Under the pieces are notes generated by a model. It did not search any database and had not been told where the DNA came from. It was given only the letters and a program-made list of their open reading frames with translations. Shown one piece after another: positions 1 to 10,576 of a DNA stretch of 32,459 nt. Numbering within the stretch: the stretch's first letter is position 1; every line of letters starts with the position of its first letter. The position numbers and the translations under genes were made by a program. Origin of the DNA: Chara braunii. Its lineage: Eukaryota > Streptophyta > Charophyceae > Charales > Characeae. The DNA is taken from the NCBI GenBank assembly GCA_003427395.1, contig BFEA01000129.1:1492772-1525230 (forward strand). Direction: 5' to 3'.

Positions 1-45
1 AAAAAAAAAAAAAAAAAGAATCCTCTACAGTGACTTCTGGAGCGT

Positions 46-199
46 GGTCCCACTAGCCACGAGGATCGGATTGAATGCCTGAATCAGGACCTGTTTGTGC
101 ACAGGTGCAGGAAATAGAGATTGAACTGCTTCTCTGCATCTCTGCGTAAAACACATCCAGATTCAGGCATTCAATCCGACCCTCTCTGCTACTGGAACC
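46..199. mobile_element. TIR MITE M1 (GGTCCCACTAGC family)
   Basis: The two ends form a long inverted repeat of about 40 bp: GGTCCCACTAGC followed by a GGATTGAATGCCTGAATC block at the left, and its complement at 160-199. The middle contains a short stem around TGCAG...CTGCATCTCTGC. Related copies lie at 5690-5858, 5866-6030 and 22018-22135. No coding capacity is present, so this is a non-autonomous element. Superfamily is not assigned because no target duplication could be fixed. Confidence 0.7.
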
Positions 200-288
200 T
201 CGGCCCTGGGGGAGGGAGAGGGGGGAAGGGGGACAGCATCCAAGCAGTAGGTGAAACTGGTCCGCCCAATTTTTTTGAAAGGACGCCG

Positions 289-1016
289 GGAGGGAGATCC
301 CACTAGCCATGTATGTGGATTAGTGTGACGGGTGTGGGACGGGTGGGGAACAAGTGGGTGGCAGCGTGAAATAGGGAAAATAAACGCAAAAATACATTTC
401 ATGACCAAACAAATGAAGAAAAAACTGCGGAAAAGGAAAAGAAATTGCTCTTCTCACAGATGTTGTATGCTCCAGGTGGGGTGTCAGATGTCAGGGTATG
501 ATTCACTCACCACGGCTGTGGCAGTCAAGACGACTGCATGTGACTGGGGAAACGGACCATGTTCATTGGCAATAGTCTGAGGCTTCCTTGAAGTGGGCCG
601 CAGTGCACCCTGTTCGGTTGTTCTGACAGAAATTCTCTTTGACGAAGGAGGGCAAGAGTAACTCCATACACCATTTGCTGTACGTGAGGGGATCGAACCC
701 TCAAACACACCTCCCAAACCACAATCAATTTCCAGCCATGAAGCCACTCGTCTTTGCTTTCGCCCTGAGTGAAACTTGTGTGATTTCACAAACCAAAAAA
801 ATTGGCTGTGATTTCACACACGTTTGGGACAGCCACAGGACCCCAAAAACAAAAATGAAAGGAAAACCTACCAATGGGAGAGCAAAAGTAAACATCCTTT
901 TCCCAGGCTTAATTCACAAAAACAGACTACCGCTGATTTCCTCCCAAATCCACGATGCCTGACAGTCACACACCTTAAACACTAATCCACATACATCCGT
1001 AGTGGGATCTCCCTCC
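289..1016. mobile_element. TIR element S1, about 730 bp
   Basis: Terminal inverted repeats of about 37 bp pair 289-325 with 981-1016. The left end reads GGAGGGAGATCCCACTAGCC and continues into ATGTATGTGGATTAGTG; the right end is its complement with a small indel. The outer 20 bases match the termini of the M1-M4 MITEs, so it appears to be a longer relative. It contains a tRNA-like piece and no convincing protein. Flanking duplications were not found. Confidence 0.65.
690..755 (-). repeat. Degenerate tRNA-like segment (class II tRNA or SINE relic)
   Basis: On the minus strand a B-box-like GGGTTCGATCCCC sits in a good T-arm (GAGGG/CCCTC), preceded by CGAGTGGC, which resembles the A box of serine/leucine tRNAs. 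The acceptor stem does not pair, so this is a relic, not a functional tRNA. It lies inside element S1. Confidence 0.3.
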
Positions 1017-1126
1017 AGTCCTGTTTCCCGGCTTGTTTAATAAAAAAAAGACACTTTTGGCGTTGAAAAAAAAAAAAACAAGGATCCAACGAGCTGCGGC
1101 ATCCACACTTGAGGAATAACAGTGAT

Positions 1127-1253
1127 GGGGTCGCGCTCCACTACTCTCAATAACGACGATTATTAGACTAAAATCATGTAGGTGTATCTTTCCATGGTCT
1201 AGCATGAAGATACTCTCTCGTTTTGCACAGTTCCGGAGTAGTGGAGCGGGGCC
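1127..1253. mobile_element. Short inverted-repeat element
   Basis: GGGGTCGCGCTCCACTACTC at 1127-1146 pairs with the complement at 1236-1253 (GAGTAGTGGAGCGGGGCC). The 127-bp unit is non-coding and MITE-like. No target duplication was found; the end sequence is only loosely like the CCCACTAGC family. Confidence 0.4.
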
Positions 1254-1382
1254 CATGGGAGTCCTTTTTTTCTCTTCCAACCCATTGGTCGCCCGTTATC
1301 ATTGTTCCAGCGGTACTTTTTCACATTATGAAATTGAAATTGAAAAAAAAAAAAAATATATATATATATAAATTGAAACATA

Positions 1383-2113
1383 CAGGGTTACCTGACCGAA
1401 CGTTTGGGGCCCCTCCGGGCTGGCTGGCCTCCGAACGTTCGGGCGTTCAGGGTCCCGTTCGGCCCCCGCGAAAAAACATTTCGGGGCCTAAAAATAAGTT
1501 GTTTTTTCTGAATTGTTTTTTGTGAGTTCTCTATGATGTAACCTACACGCCTATAAATTTTGAAGCCATTCTGCTCAGCCACAAAAACATTAAAAATTGT
1601 CAAAGATGGGGGTGTCAAAACGTGCTCGCCCACTCACTATTTTTTTTTTTTTTCACTTTTAACTTTTTGTTTTCACTTTATTTCGGGGCCTAAAAAGTTT
1701 TATTATTTTTTTTAAAAAAAATAATGAGTTATTGATTATGTAAACTACATATCTGTACATTTTCAGGGCATTTGTCAATGCCAAAACCTAATTAAAAATC
1801 GGCGTCGAAAAGGTGCTGGCACACTCACTCATTTTAATTCTCTTTTTATTTTTTCTTATTTTTATCATAGAGTTTATTTTCTGTATTTGATTTTTAATTC
1901 CAATCTGGTAAAGAATTTGGATGTAGTGCCCAGGGAAATGTTATTTAGTTTATTTTTCTCCATAACATATGTTGTTTTGGGAATTTTTGGAAAATGTTTT
2001 TTTTTTTTTTTTTTTTTTTTTTTGGGTCCGCGTTTGGCCCGAACGGACGAACGCCTTCCGAAGGGATCCCGTACATTCGGGCGTTCGGCCCGTCCCGAAT
2101 GCCGGCAACCCTG
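1383..2113. mobile_element. TIR element A (CAGGGTTRCC ends, CCGAACG subterminal motif)
   Basis: Ends are CAGGGTTACC at 1383 and the complement of CAGGGTTGCC ending at 2113. Both subterminal regions (1393-1470 and 2028-2105) are GC-rich and repeat CGTTCGGG/CCCGAACG in both orientations, while the interior is AT-rich and non-coding. The CAGGG terminus is common in hAT elements, but no clean 8-bp duplication is visible because both flanks run into TA repeats. Its interior at 1908-1985, read on the minus strand, matches the core of element B at 17930-18020. Confidence 0.6.
1475..1835. repeat. Diverged tandem duplication inside element A
   Basis: Two units of about 200 bp each begin with TTTCGGGGCCTAAAA (near 1480 and 1681), contain a diverged YGATGTAAACTACAY-like stretch, and end with a CACTCACT-containing segment (near 1630 and 1823). 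The copies are strongly diverged. Confidence 0.5.
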
Positions 2114-2180
2114 TATATATATATTTATATAATATAATATATATAAATATATATATATATATAATATATATCGTATATTG
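2114..2180. repeat. AT microsatellite between element A and the LINE
   Basis: An imperfect (TA)n run directly follows the right end of element A and precedes the 5' truncation point of the LINE. A shorter (TA)n run at 1357-1371 lies just outside the left end of element A. Confidence 0.85.
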
Positions 2181-2184
2181 AAAT

Positions 2185-5100
2185 TCACGTGTGCAAACTT
2201 GGGATAACATTGAAATGTTGACCTCCTCGTTCTTTGCTGCTCATCGGCCACCGCGACACTCGCAGTCGATAACAGCCATCAAACATCCGTTTGATGCCTC
2301 GGCACCGTTGGCAGTTGAAACGCGAGCAATAGTTACTAATATTTCCTTGTTTTATGAAAGTCTGCTCACTTCACAGGCACAATATACGGAGCACCAACTG
2401 CTCCACCAATTCCATGAACAGGTATGGTCAAAAGTGGAAAACAAACTAACGGACAGTCAACTGCAATTGCTTGAAGCGGACATACGAATGCAGGAGCTAA
2501 TGGAGTCCACTTCCAACTTGGCATGTCGCAAAACTCCAGGAGTGGATGGCCTCCCTACATAGTTCTTTCGTGACTTTTCATTACATTTGCTGCCTGAGTT
2601 GCTGCTGATTTGTCAATCAGTCTGGAAAAGAGCCTCTCTGTCGGCTTCAGCATTACAAAGGGTTATCAATTTTGTGTTCAAAAAAGGGGACCGCACCGAC
2701 ATTGCAAATTATAGGCCTATCACGCTGATGCAAGTATTATATAAAATACTTTCTAGAATATTGACTGCCAGACTGCAGACAGTTTTACCGCATCTTATCC
2801 ACCGAACCCTGACAGGTTTCCTCGAGGGGAGACAAATCCTGCACAATGTGATGGTAGCAAAACAATTGGATGAGGTGGTGGCATCCGGTGAGGAAAGTCT
2901 AGCCATCATCTTGTTGGATTTGGCTAAGGCCTATGATCGAGTGGGTTGAGAGTTCCTGCAAGCGACACTTACTGCTGTCGGATTTGGTCCAAAAATCAAG
3001 CACGTTGTTGACAGTCTTTTGCAAAACGCTACTTCTCAGATTTGTGTCAATGCGGTCCTCTCAGCCCCGATTAAGTTAAGTAGGTCGGTCAAACAGGGAT
3101 GTCCGGTAGCGCCTTACTTGTACCTGCTGTATGTGGAGATCATGCATGTAATGATAAGGTCAAACCCGAAAATCTCGGGTTTTGTTCTACCCTTAGGGGA
3201 TAGCTTGAAAACGGAAGAGTTCGCTGATGATTCGGTTGCATTCTCCCCCTTGACTAATCATGCCTTTTATGCGCTTAGGGACACAATAGATCTGTTCTGT
3301 CACTTGTCACAGACCCAAGTTAATTGGTCAAAATCATATGTCTTGATCCCCCCGGGAGAGCAGCCTCCACACAATCAGGGAGTTAGGATAGTTGCCCCGG
3401 CCCGGGCTGAAAGATTGTTGGGCCACCAATTGTCGTTTGATCCACATTTGATTCAAGACTCGTCTACGTCTATAGCGGGCCTGCGTTGGGCGCTGCAACC
3501 ATGGATCAAATACAAGAGAGCCAGTTTATTTGGAAGAGCCATAGTGATTAACAATGCTGTGTTGTCAACACTATGGTTCCATAGATCGATTCATCAGCTC
3601 GATCCGTCGGCCGTACAGACGATACGACATCTGTTGACTCACTACTTGTGGAGAGAGGAGCTGAATGATGACAATTTTCTGCCAAAAGTGGCATGGCAGA
3701 CCATCACTCAACCAAAACAGAAAGGGGGACTGACCATTTTGGACCCTGAACGGCAAATTGCGGCGCTCCTCACGAGATGGGTGTCGTGGGCCATTTTGGA
3801 AAGCCCCCGCACTCCGTGGCATCAGTTAGCAGAATTTTCACTGTTCTCTTGGTTGGACTGGTCAGATCTCAGATGTATATGGTTAACGGTTCTTATCCTG
3901 GACTATCAGCGGAAGAGATTACCTCCGGGTGTGTGGGCAGGGATATTGAAAGCTTGGAGAGGAGGTTGTCCTAAAATGCAGCCCCCCCCACTTATGTTTG
4001 AAAGATTAATGACGCAGTCGTTATTCAATAATCCTTTTCTGCTCAACCCGCAGGGACTCCCTTTTGGATGTTTTGAACCATGAGAGTTTGGGAATTCTTG
4101 GATGTCTCATGGGATTGGAACTTTTGCTGACATTTGGGATGTGACTACTGCCGGCTGGAAAACGGTAGAATCATTGGCCCCGAGACTGCTTGGACTATGG
4201 CGTCAGGACAATCATTTGGAACAGCTGAAAAATGTCGTCCCTCAGCAATGGGAGCTCACACTGAGAACGGGACTCAGGCCGGTTAAAGTTATGTGGTATA
4301 AACAGGCTCAACAACGAACACCTGACTTCATTTGGAGAATTGAGGACCATTTGGAAGCGGTGAAAATTTCGACTACCTGTTGGCAGGTGCGAGGAGGTGC
4401 TGACTCCCTAGGAGAACCTCTGTTATTCTTTGAGGAGCAGCTTCCCCTCCCCCCCGTTGACCAAATGTTGCCAGTTTGTGTGTTGGAGCTGGAACAAAGT
4501 TATACACCCTTTTCCTTGCGGGTGCCTGCGTATAATCTGCCAATTGACCCAAGGGATTGGGCGTGGGAGCATCCGTTGCGTCGCAACGAAGTGGTCAACC
4601 TGTCAGAATACACCACTAAGCTGGGTTACCTAATAATGACTCCGCCAATAGATGTCAACTGGACTATGGCTAGAAGATGGATGGCGACAGGGTGGGTGGC
4701 AGACACTGTGACAAGGCTTTCTGCAGCACTCCCGGCCTTCTGGAAGCAGCTGATGGACCTGGTGGTGAGTAAGCACTCAAGTCTGCTTTGGTTGCTGATG
4801 CACTTGGCGTTGCCGGTTAATACCTGGTGTGTCAGACGAACTGTGAAGGCAAATCGGACTGTCGGGTATGCCCGGGGACTCGAATGGAAGATATTCAACA
4901 CTTTGTGCTACTATAAGACCTCTCCAGGCCATTTTGGGATTGGTGGAGATACTCGGGTGTGCCAGTGCCAGGCGTGGATAACCGCTGGGAAGATTGCTTC
5001 ATTCTGTTGGGGATTGCTGTCAGGAGAACGAGGCCACAACTACAATACGACCATGCAGAAGAAACTATCAGAGGTTCCATCATATGGACCCTCTGGAATC

Positions 5101-5342
5101 TTAGAAATGCCAGGGTGAGGAGAGACGAGCTCTTGACACCACCAATGGTCAGAGCTGAGATTAAATATTCCATTAACCAGGTCATATCAGCAGAGTGGGA
5201 ATATCGAGTACAGAAAAAGGGCTATTCGGCCAAGTTGATCAAGTGGTTTGGGAGCAGATGGGGAACCTTCTCGGGCCTTGTTACTGAGGACACACCGTTG
5301 GATGGGCCACCAATGTTGAAGTTTTCTGCTTTTTTCGTATGA
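2185..5342 (+). pseudogene. 5'-truncated non-LTR retrotransposon (LINE): RT and C-terminal zinc-finger region
   Basis: This is a decayed LINE polyprotein. It opens in the linker between endonuclease and RT (SSFFAAHRPP near 2230), so the endonuclease domain is missing, which is typical of 5' truncation during target-primed reverse transcription. RT motifs follow in order: KTPGVDGLP near 2530, KKGDRTDIANYRPITL near 2680, LDLAKAYDRV near 2913 (first catalytic Asp), VKQGCPVAP near 3090, FADD at 3220-3231 (catalytic pair) and NWSKS near 3325. A zf-RVT-like C-x2-C...H region sits at 4842-4900, then an IIWTLWNLRNAR segment near 5075. In-frame stops are at 2560 (TAG), 2947 (TGA) and 4081 (TGA). The frame then shifts between about 4815 and 4840, and the new frame has a TAA at 4914. 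No RNase H region was seen. The catalytic motifs survive, but the element cannot make a full protein. Confidence 0.9.
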
Positions 5343-5655
5343 CCTCAGTTTAAGCTTACTTCAGTTTACTTTAGGATAGTTCACTTCTCTTTGTTTTACT
5401 TGGAATAAAACCTGTATTTTGGTTTTAGGTTTTTCATAAATCTAGATTGTTCAGGTTAGTAGTTTTTTAGTTTTGGTTTTGTCAAATTTGGGTTTTTTGT
5501 TTGATCTGCCGAACCATTCTGAAGTAGTATCTGCCTGTGGTCGGATGGGCATGGCCGGGAGTGCCTTACCCAGCCGTATGACCACGGAACAAATGTATGG
5601 GACGCTGGACCCGGTTTCCGGCAATAATGAATGGTTGGTTATTAAAAAAGATTGA
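5343..5655 (+). repeat. Probable LINE 3' untranslated region and retroposon tail
   Basis: This is non-coding and T-rich, with AATAAA at 5404-5409. At 5597-5655 it contains TATGGGACGCTGGACCC followed by a short A-rich end. The same tail recurs at 25634-25700 (plus) and, less perfectly, at 19930-19995 and 31138-31190 (minus). I infer that this is the 3' recognition tail of a LINE, possibly shared with SINEs; the exact end of this LINE is uncertain. Confidence 0.45.
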
Positions 5656-5689
5656 AATGTTGTTGTGCAATGGTGAATGAGCATAACTC

Positions 5690-5858
5690 CTAGGGCGAGG
5701 TCCCACTAGAGGATTGGATCGAACGCCTGAATCTGGACGTGTTCGTGCAAAGGGTGCAGAAAATCGAGATTGAACTGCTTTTTTGCATCTCTGCTTAAAA
5801 CACGTCCACATTCAGGAGCTTAATCCAATCCTCTTTGTTAATGAAACCTCGCTCCTGC
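5690..5858. mobile_element. TIR MITE M2 (GGTCCCACTAGC family)
   Basis: Left end GCGAGGTCCCACTAG plus GGATTGGATCGAACGCCTGAATC-like block; right end is its complement through AATCCAATCCTCTTTG...AACCTCGC. The internal segment (GTGCAGAAAATCGAGATTG) matches M1. It abuts M3 directly. Confidence 0.65.
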
Positions 5859-5865
5859 GGGAAAC

Positions 5866-6030
5866 ATGCCACTAGCGAAGTGGATTGGAGTAAGCACCCG
5901 AATCTGGATGGGTTATAAGGAGAGATGCAGAAAAGCAGACCGGTCCCGATGTTCTGCATCTCCCCACAAACACATCCATATTCAGGTGGTCAATCCAATC
6001 CTCTGTGGTGCTAGTGGGATCTCACCCTTG
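5866..6030. mobile_element. TIR MITE M3 (GGTCCCACTAGC family)
   Basis: CCACTAGCGAAGTGGATTGG at the left pairs with CCAATCCTCTGTGGTGCTAGTGG at the right, with GGGATCTCACCC outside it. The middle holds AGATGCAGAAAAGCAGACC and its partial complement. It lies head to tail with M2. A further isolated terminus (CTCCACTAGCAAG) occurs at 6045-6060. Confidence 0.65.
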
Positions 6031-6165
6031 TGGCGCAGCTCCACTAGCAAGGTGTATTTTTCTTTTTTTTTTTTAAGCAAGGTGTACTTACCTGTAGCAC
6101 AACGTACATTGCGGGAAAAAAAAACAAAAAAAAACCGTACATTGAGAGTGATTCAATTAATATCT
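6031..6165. other. Non-coding, homopolymer-rich spacer
   Basis: It holds one partial CCACTAGC terminus, a poly-T tract and an A-rich stretch. A direct repeat TGTAGCACAA occurs here at 6095 and again at 6240. No gene is seen. Confidence 0.5.
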
Positions 6166-6240
6166 GAGTTGATTGGGACTTGAACCATGCTCTCTATTTT
6201 AACACTTCATACACGTACCAACCGAGCTCGTGCCGTTGGT
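6166..6240 (-). repeat. tRNA-like segment, probable SINE head
   Basis: On the minus strand a GAGCTCGGTTGGTACG A-box match (6215-6231) is followed 30-40 bases later by GGTTCAAGTCCC (B box, 6175-6186). The spacing is that of a tRNA gene, but the acceptor and T stems pair poorly. I infer a tRNA-derived SINE or tRNA pseudogene. A long poly-T tract follows at 6251-6279. Confidence 0.45.
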
Positions 6241-6250
6241 GTAGCACAAG

Positions 6251-6282
<32 letters not shown>

Positions 6283-6770
6283 GTTATCGCTTTATATTTC
6301 AAAACAACAGTGGTCGAGGCCGGGGACCTCAAAATTCTACCCGCTGTTGCAAAAACCTGCTGGAAACCAATTCCAGCGTCCCAAAACCACTCAACCTCAA
6401 AAGGAAGAAAAACTCCTCAAAATAGCCTTGAAGCTCAGAAAAAGGTGGTTGAACTAATCATAGCAGCAACTCTCCACTTCTTCAGCCTATAGTGCAATAT
6501 CCTTGCTACACAGAAAAGTGCCGACATGTTTCTAGGAACGAAACACAATTGGCAAAGAACAACGAACTATAATCTGCAAATCTCAAAAAGGTACAAGGCA
6601 ATTCACGAAGATTGTACACTTTAACCCTAAAATTATTTCCAAGAGCAAACTAAATTCTCCGATACAATTCAAAACTAAATTTCAAACCGAGTACTTACTA
6701 AATTTCAAACTGGACATACTAATTTTATCAACAGACAGTAAACGATTGAGGACAACCAATCCAAATTTCA
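6241..6770. other. AT-rich region without recognised feature
   Basis: Apart from the poly-T run at 6251-6279, I see no gene, terminal repeat or tandem repeat here. The open frames in this stretch read through low-complexity sequence and resemble nothing known to me. Confidence 0.4.
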
Positions 6771-7833
6771 AGATCTATCAAACTAAAAAGAAGAGGAGTC
6801 TCAATGACTAAGAGTCGTGAGAGAGTAGAAGACATTAAGGTTACTCTTAACCTCACTGTCCAAAATGCAGTAAAGAGCCTTTGTTGCCTAGACGGGTTTC
6901 CCACCGCACCCAATGGATACGGCTCTAGTTTGCACTTCATCGGGTCTCTCATATCATCCCTACCCTGTGAGTATCCCCCTAAGTTTCTGCAGATATACCT
7001 GAGCACTTAAGAATAACGAAAAGCTACGACTCTCAATCATATCTGAAAACTCAATACTAAAACGATTGATAGATGGGAACACAACCCAGCTAAAGTAAAG
7101 CTATGGCTGACAATTATTTACCCTTCGCACCCTGGAAACGTTCCCACCGCCATTAGTGAGTCTCCCACTCCCGCTCATGGCGCTGCCACCCATTGGGCTT
7201 CAGGGCTTTACAACAATCCAGATACCAAAGACCTACGAAAGATCAAACTAAAGGAGCGATCTCAATGACTAATAGCTGGGAGGGAGGACTGGACATTAGG
7301 GCTACTCTCTCAACCACTCTATCCAAAACGCTTTAAAGAGCCTTTGTTGCCTAGACGGGTTTCCCACCACGCACCCAATCGATACAACTCTAGTTTGCTC
7401 TTCACCGGGTCTCCCATATCATCCAACCCTGTGAGTATAACCCTAAATCATAGCAAACATACCCCAGCGCTTAATGATATCGAGAAACTGTGAATCTCAA
7501 TATTACATGAGAACTCAATAGTATTGCAAGCGATAGACGAGAACACAGCGCGACTGGAATAAACGATAGAGGCATCAAACAGGAAACTACGCAGAACATA
7601 TCTACTATGAAAACTATATTCGAAAAGTCTAATGAGACAAACTCAATGGCAAAAGGTGGGAAGGATGAATAAGCATTAGGATGACCCACACATCAACACT
7701 GACCAAAGCACTGTAAAGAACCTTTGTTGCCTAGACGGGTTTCCCACCACGCACCCAATGGATACAACTCTTGTTTGCTCTTCACCGGGTCTCTCTCATC
7801 GTCCGAACCCCGTGAGCTTCACCCTAAAACCAT
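6771..7833. repeat. Three diverged direct repeats with a conserved ~105-bp core
   Basis: Three copies share the core TTTGTTGCCTAGACGGGTTT (near 6880, 7343 and 7723), so units are about 380-460 bp apart. Around the core, about 105 bp are well conserved (CCCACC.CGCACCCAAT.GATAC..., ending near CTGTGAG), while the flanks are much more diverged. On the minus strand the second and third cores read an uninterrupted peptide containing GAWWETRLGNKGSL; the first copy has a 2-bp loss. Two of the three cores are preceded, on the minus strand, by an acceptor-like CTCACAG. Function unknown: duplicated exons or a repeat family are both possible. Confidence 0.6.
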
Positions 7834-8117
7834 CACAAACCAAATTAAATAAAAACGCAGAGCATGAGGTAAGTGAGCGTCATATTGCCTTGCGACGAAG
7901 GTAAGTCAAACGAGACTTGTTGCAGTCGCAAACCAAATTAAGTGAAAAACTCAAAACATGAAGTAAATGAACATCATACTGCCTTGCGACGAAGGTAAGT
8001 CAAACGAGACTTGCTGCAGCCNCGCAAACCAAATTAAGTGAAAAACTCAAAACATGAAGTAAATGAACATCATACTGCCTTGCGACGAAGGTAAGTCAAA
8101 CGAGACTTGCTGCAGCC
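7834..8117. repeat. Tandem repeat, three units of 93-96 bp
   Basis: Units start near 7834, 7927 and 8023 at CRCAAACCAAATTAA. Units 2 and 3 are nearly identical; unit 1 is diverged. Each contains TGCCTTGCGACGAAGGTAAG. A single unresolved base (N) at 8022 sits exactly at a unit boundary, suggesting the assembler collapsed or guessed copy number. No coding function is evident. Confidence 0.9.
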
Positions 8118-10562
8118 CTAGAATATGCCGGAGTGCTGTGACGAACGAATTTCTGTTCCGCGCGATTTTCTGCGCAACGACAATGAGGGGTCCTAAGATG
8201 AGAAGGTTGGGCCAATTACGGGAGATTGGGATCGAAAGGAATTGCAGCGGTGTCCTCGCTTCTTCGTCTTTTTGTGTCGCTTCTTTTCGGATGGCTGGGT
8301 TCAGGGCCGGGAAAGTCCCGAGATGGCCGATTGAGTGGTTGTCGTGCCGACAAAGGCGCGATTAATAATGTTTGACGTCGCTTCTTCCTTGTTCAATTGT
8401 CGGGTTTAGGCGCGGGAATTGCGCAGGAAGTTTTGCTTCTTTTTGTATTTCTGTTTCGAATTTTGTCGAGCCCACGATGGCTTTCAAAATTTTAGACTTT
8501 CTTTTCGGAATTTACGTTTTATTAAAGTTCTTTTTGCATTAGCTAGGAATTTAGGAATTAAGGATTTCTTTTGCCGCGCGCTGCCTCATTGCTCGCGCGT
8601 TTCTTTTTACGGCTACAACGGAGCTTTGATTAGCCGACGCCCTTAATCTTGCGCACAACCATAATTTTGGGCGGGGCGCCCTTGTAACTGTATCTTTCTT
8701 CTTAAGCTTCGTCTTTCCCGCCTTCTCTGTCCTTTGCTGTGTCTATCGCGCCCGCGGGCTGCATGATCGGATCGATGCGTGGAGAGTGGCTACGTCCCCC
8801 ACGCCGCGATCTAACCATGCAGAATGTAGGCGCTCCCTCTCCTAATCCCCTTTCTAAGTCCTTATAATTCCGTGTTCTTCGCGCATGCATGCACACTATA
8901 AATTTCGGCTGCGCGATTAGATAACTCTCTTAACCAGTTGTTCAAAGCTTGAGGTAGCGCGATCAGTGAGGGCCGGCTCACGGGCGAAGTAAGAGGTAAG
9001 TTGAAGTGGGAGTTGGGCGACCCGACGAGCTGGTGCCGAATGCGCGGGGTTGACACGTGGGGCTACGACGACTGTAGCGCGCGGGCGAACCTGACGGGTG
9101 CAGGAGGACTAAGCAGGGTGACGACTTCGTGGGTTGGTGCGTGACGACGGGCTGTCCTCATCGGAGAGAGAGGAAGAGAAGGAGAGAGCTGAGTTTGATG
9201 AACGTGGATTTGCAATTTTCTTTGTCTCATCTCCCTCCTTACTTTTGTATATAAGTTTTGATCTCGACTCAGGGCGATTCGCCCATCTTTTGTTTTCATA
9301 ATCTTGCTTTTGGCTTCATCCCACACTTGTTTTGCGATTGATTTTGATCTCGTTTATTGTGTGTTTTGTTGAATGAATGGATGAATGAATGACATGTTTG
9401 TCGTTTTTCCTGTCTCGTCATCATCATGGCTTGCCATTTTGATACATTGTTAGCATATTAGGAGTTTTGATGTTGTTACGATGTCTGATGTACGATGACA
9501 CCTTGCATGCTCGGAAATGAATGCTTGCGGGATCACTGAGTGATTAGAGGCTTGGGTAGTTTTCCATGACACATGACGATTCTGCATAAGGAATTAGACT
9601 TTCACTTTTCCAGGAACAAACGAACACCTCGCGGGGTTCCGTGTAAGCACGATTTGATCTTCACATCGTACACGTATCCACGTGCGGCGATCCGTGACCA
9701 TTAACGAACCTAACACCTCTGTATCAGATAGGCGGGAATTTTTCTTCTTTCACGCACCTAAAGGGATGGGAATTTTCGACATCATATCGAGAAACCCCCT
9801 TACCAGTTAGATGCGTACGGAAGGCTTCCACTACACAGCAATGACAAGATGTCGGACTTAGGGGACTCAGGGTACTTCAAACCTTGGGTAAGAGAATATC
9901 TCAGGCGGAGACGCCTTGAATTTTCCTGCCCAACTGAGAACCGATTGTGTCCCAAGGAGTTTCACTGTGCCGTAACCAGCGATCCAAGGTACCCCGACTA
10001 CCCAACTACGTATAACACACAATACTTTATATCCCCTGGCTTTATCGTCATCACTACCAATTTCCCTCCCTTCCGTCTCCTCCTTCCGTATCACCAACTC
10101 ACGGTGGTACCGTGGAATTCCATTGCCCCGTATTGGCCCCGCACGCCGTGCAGAAACTGCAAACAACGCGGCAATCGCCGAATCCCGAGAACTACGGAGC
10201 CTAACTATAATGCATGGCGACATACGCCACGTGTCTGCCCCCGAAGATCCAACTCATAGGAATCGTGACCCTCACAAACGGGCCTCTCCCGAACCGCCGT
10301 CACCGAAACAGACGGATCGGAGGGTCCTTAAGGCACCACACATGCCATTTGCCTTATGCTGCATAACATCGACCGTCATCATCAGACCGAAAGTAACCTG
10401 CCCCTTAGTCCTATTGCACCTATGCCTCCGAACCCTTGCCACAGGAGATCTAAGTTCCGACCTGGGACTCCACCCCCACTTTCCCCAAAAATCCTTGGCA
10501 CACCCTTTTAGCACTTCAGGCCCACATCCCACTCCGATCACGAAGTCGCGGCGGGCGTGAGG
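8118..10562 (+). other. No gene; probable gypsy 5' LTR and leader
   Basis: No protein in this interval looks real. Its right end directly precedes a primer binding site and gag start, so much of it is likely the 5' LTR of the gypsy element. TATA-like sites are at 8896-8902 and 9248-9255. A short (GAAT)n-type run lies at 9372-9391. The left LTR border and any target duplication cannot be placed, because no 3' LTR remains for comparison. Confidence 0.4.
9248..9255 (+). promoter_or_regulatory. TATA-like box, possible LTR promoter
   Basis: TATATAAG occurs after a pyrimidine-rich stretch about 1.3 kb before the primer binding site. A second candidate, CTATAAATTTCGG, is at 8895. Either could be the LTR promoter; position relative to a transcription start is unknown. 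Confidence 0.3.
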
Positions 10563-10563
10563 T

Positions 10564-10576
10564 TGGTATCGGAGCC
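10564..10576 (+). promoter_or_regulatory. Primer binding site for initiator tRNA-Met
   Basis: TGGTATCGGAGCC differs by one base from TGGTATCAGAGCC, the usual plant LTR-retrotransposon primer binding site complementary to the 3' end of initiator tRNA-Met. It lies about 140 bp before the gag start and sets the approximate 3' border of the 5' LTR. Confidence 0.75.

Noticed and set aside
1998-2022. Poly-A/poly-T tracts across the window as retroposon tails
   Set aside because: Many lie inside TIR elements or upstream of tRNA-like heads, not at 3' ends of identifiable retroposons; most are simple homopolymer expansions.
9849-10560. Open frames of 136 and 145 codons before gag
   Set aside because: They overlap each other and an opposite-strand frame, have no recognisable motif, and lie in the presumed LTR/leader right before the primer binding site.
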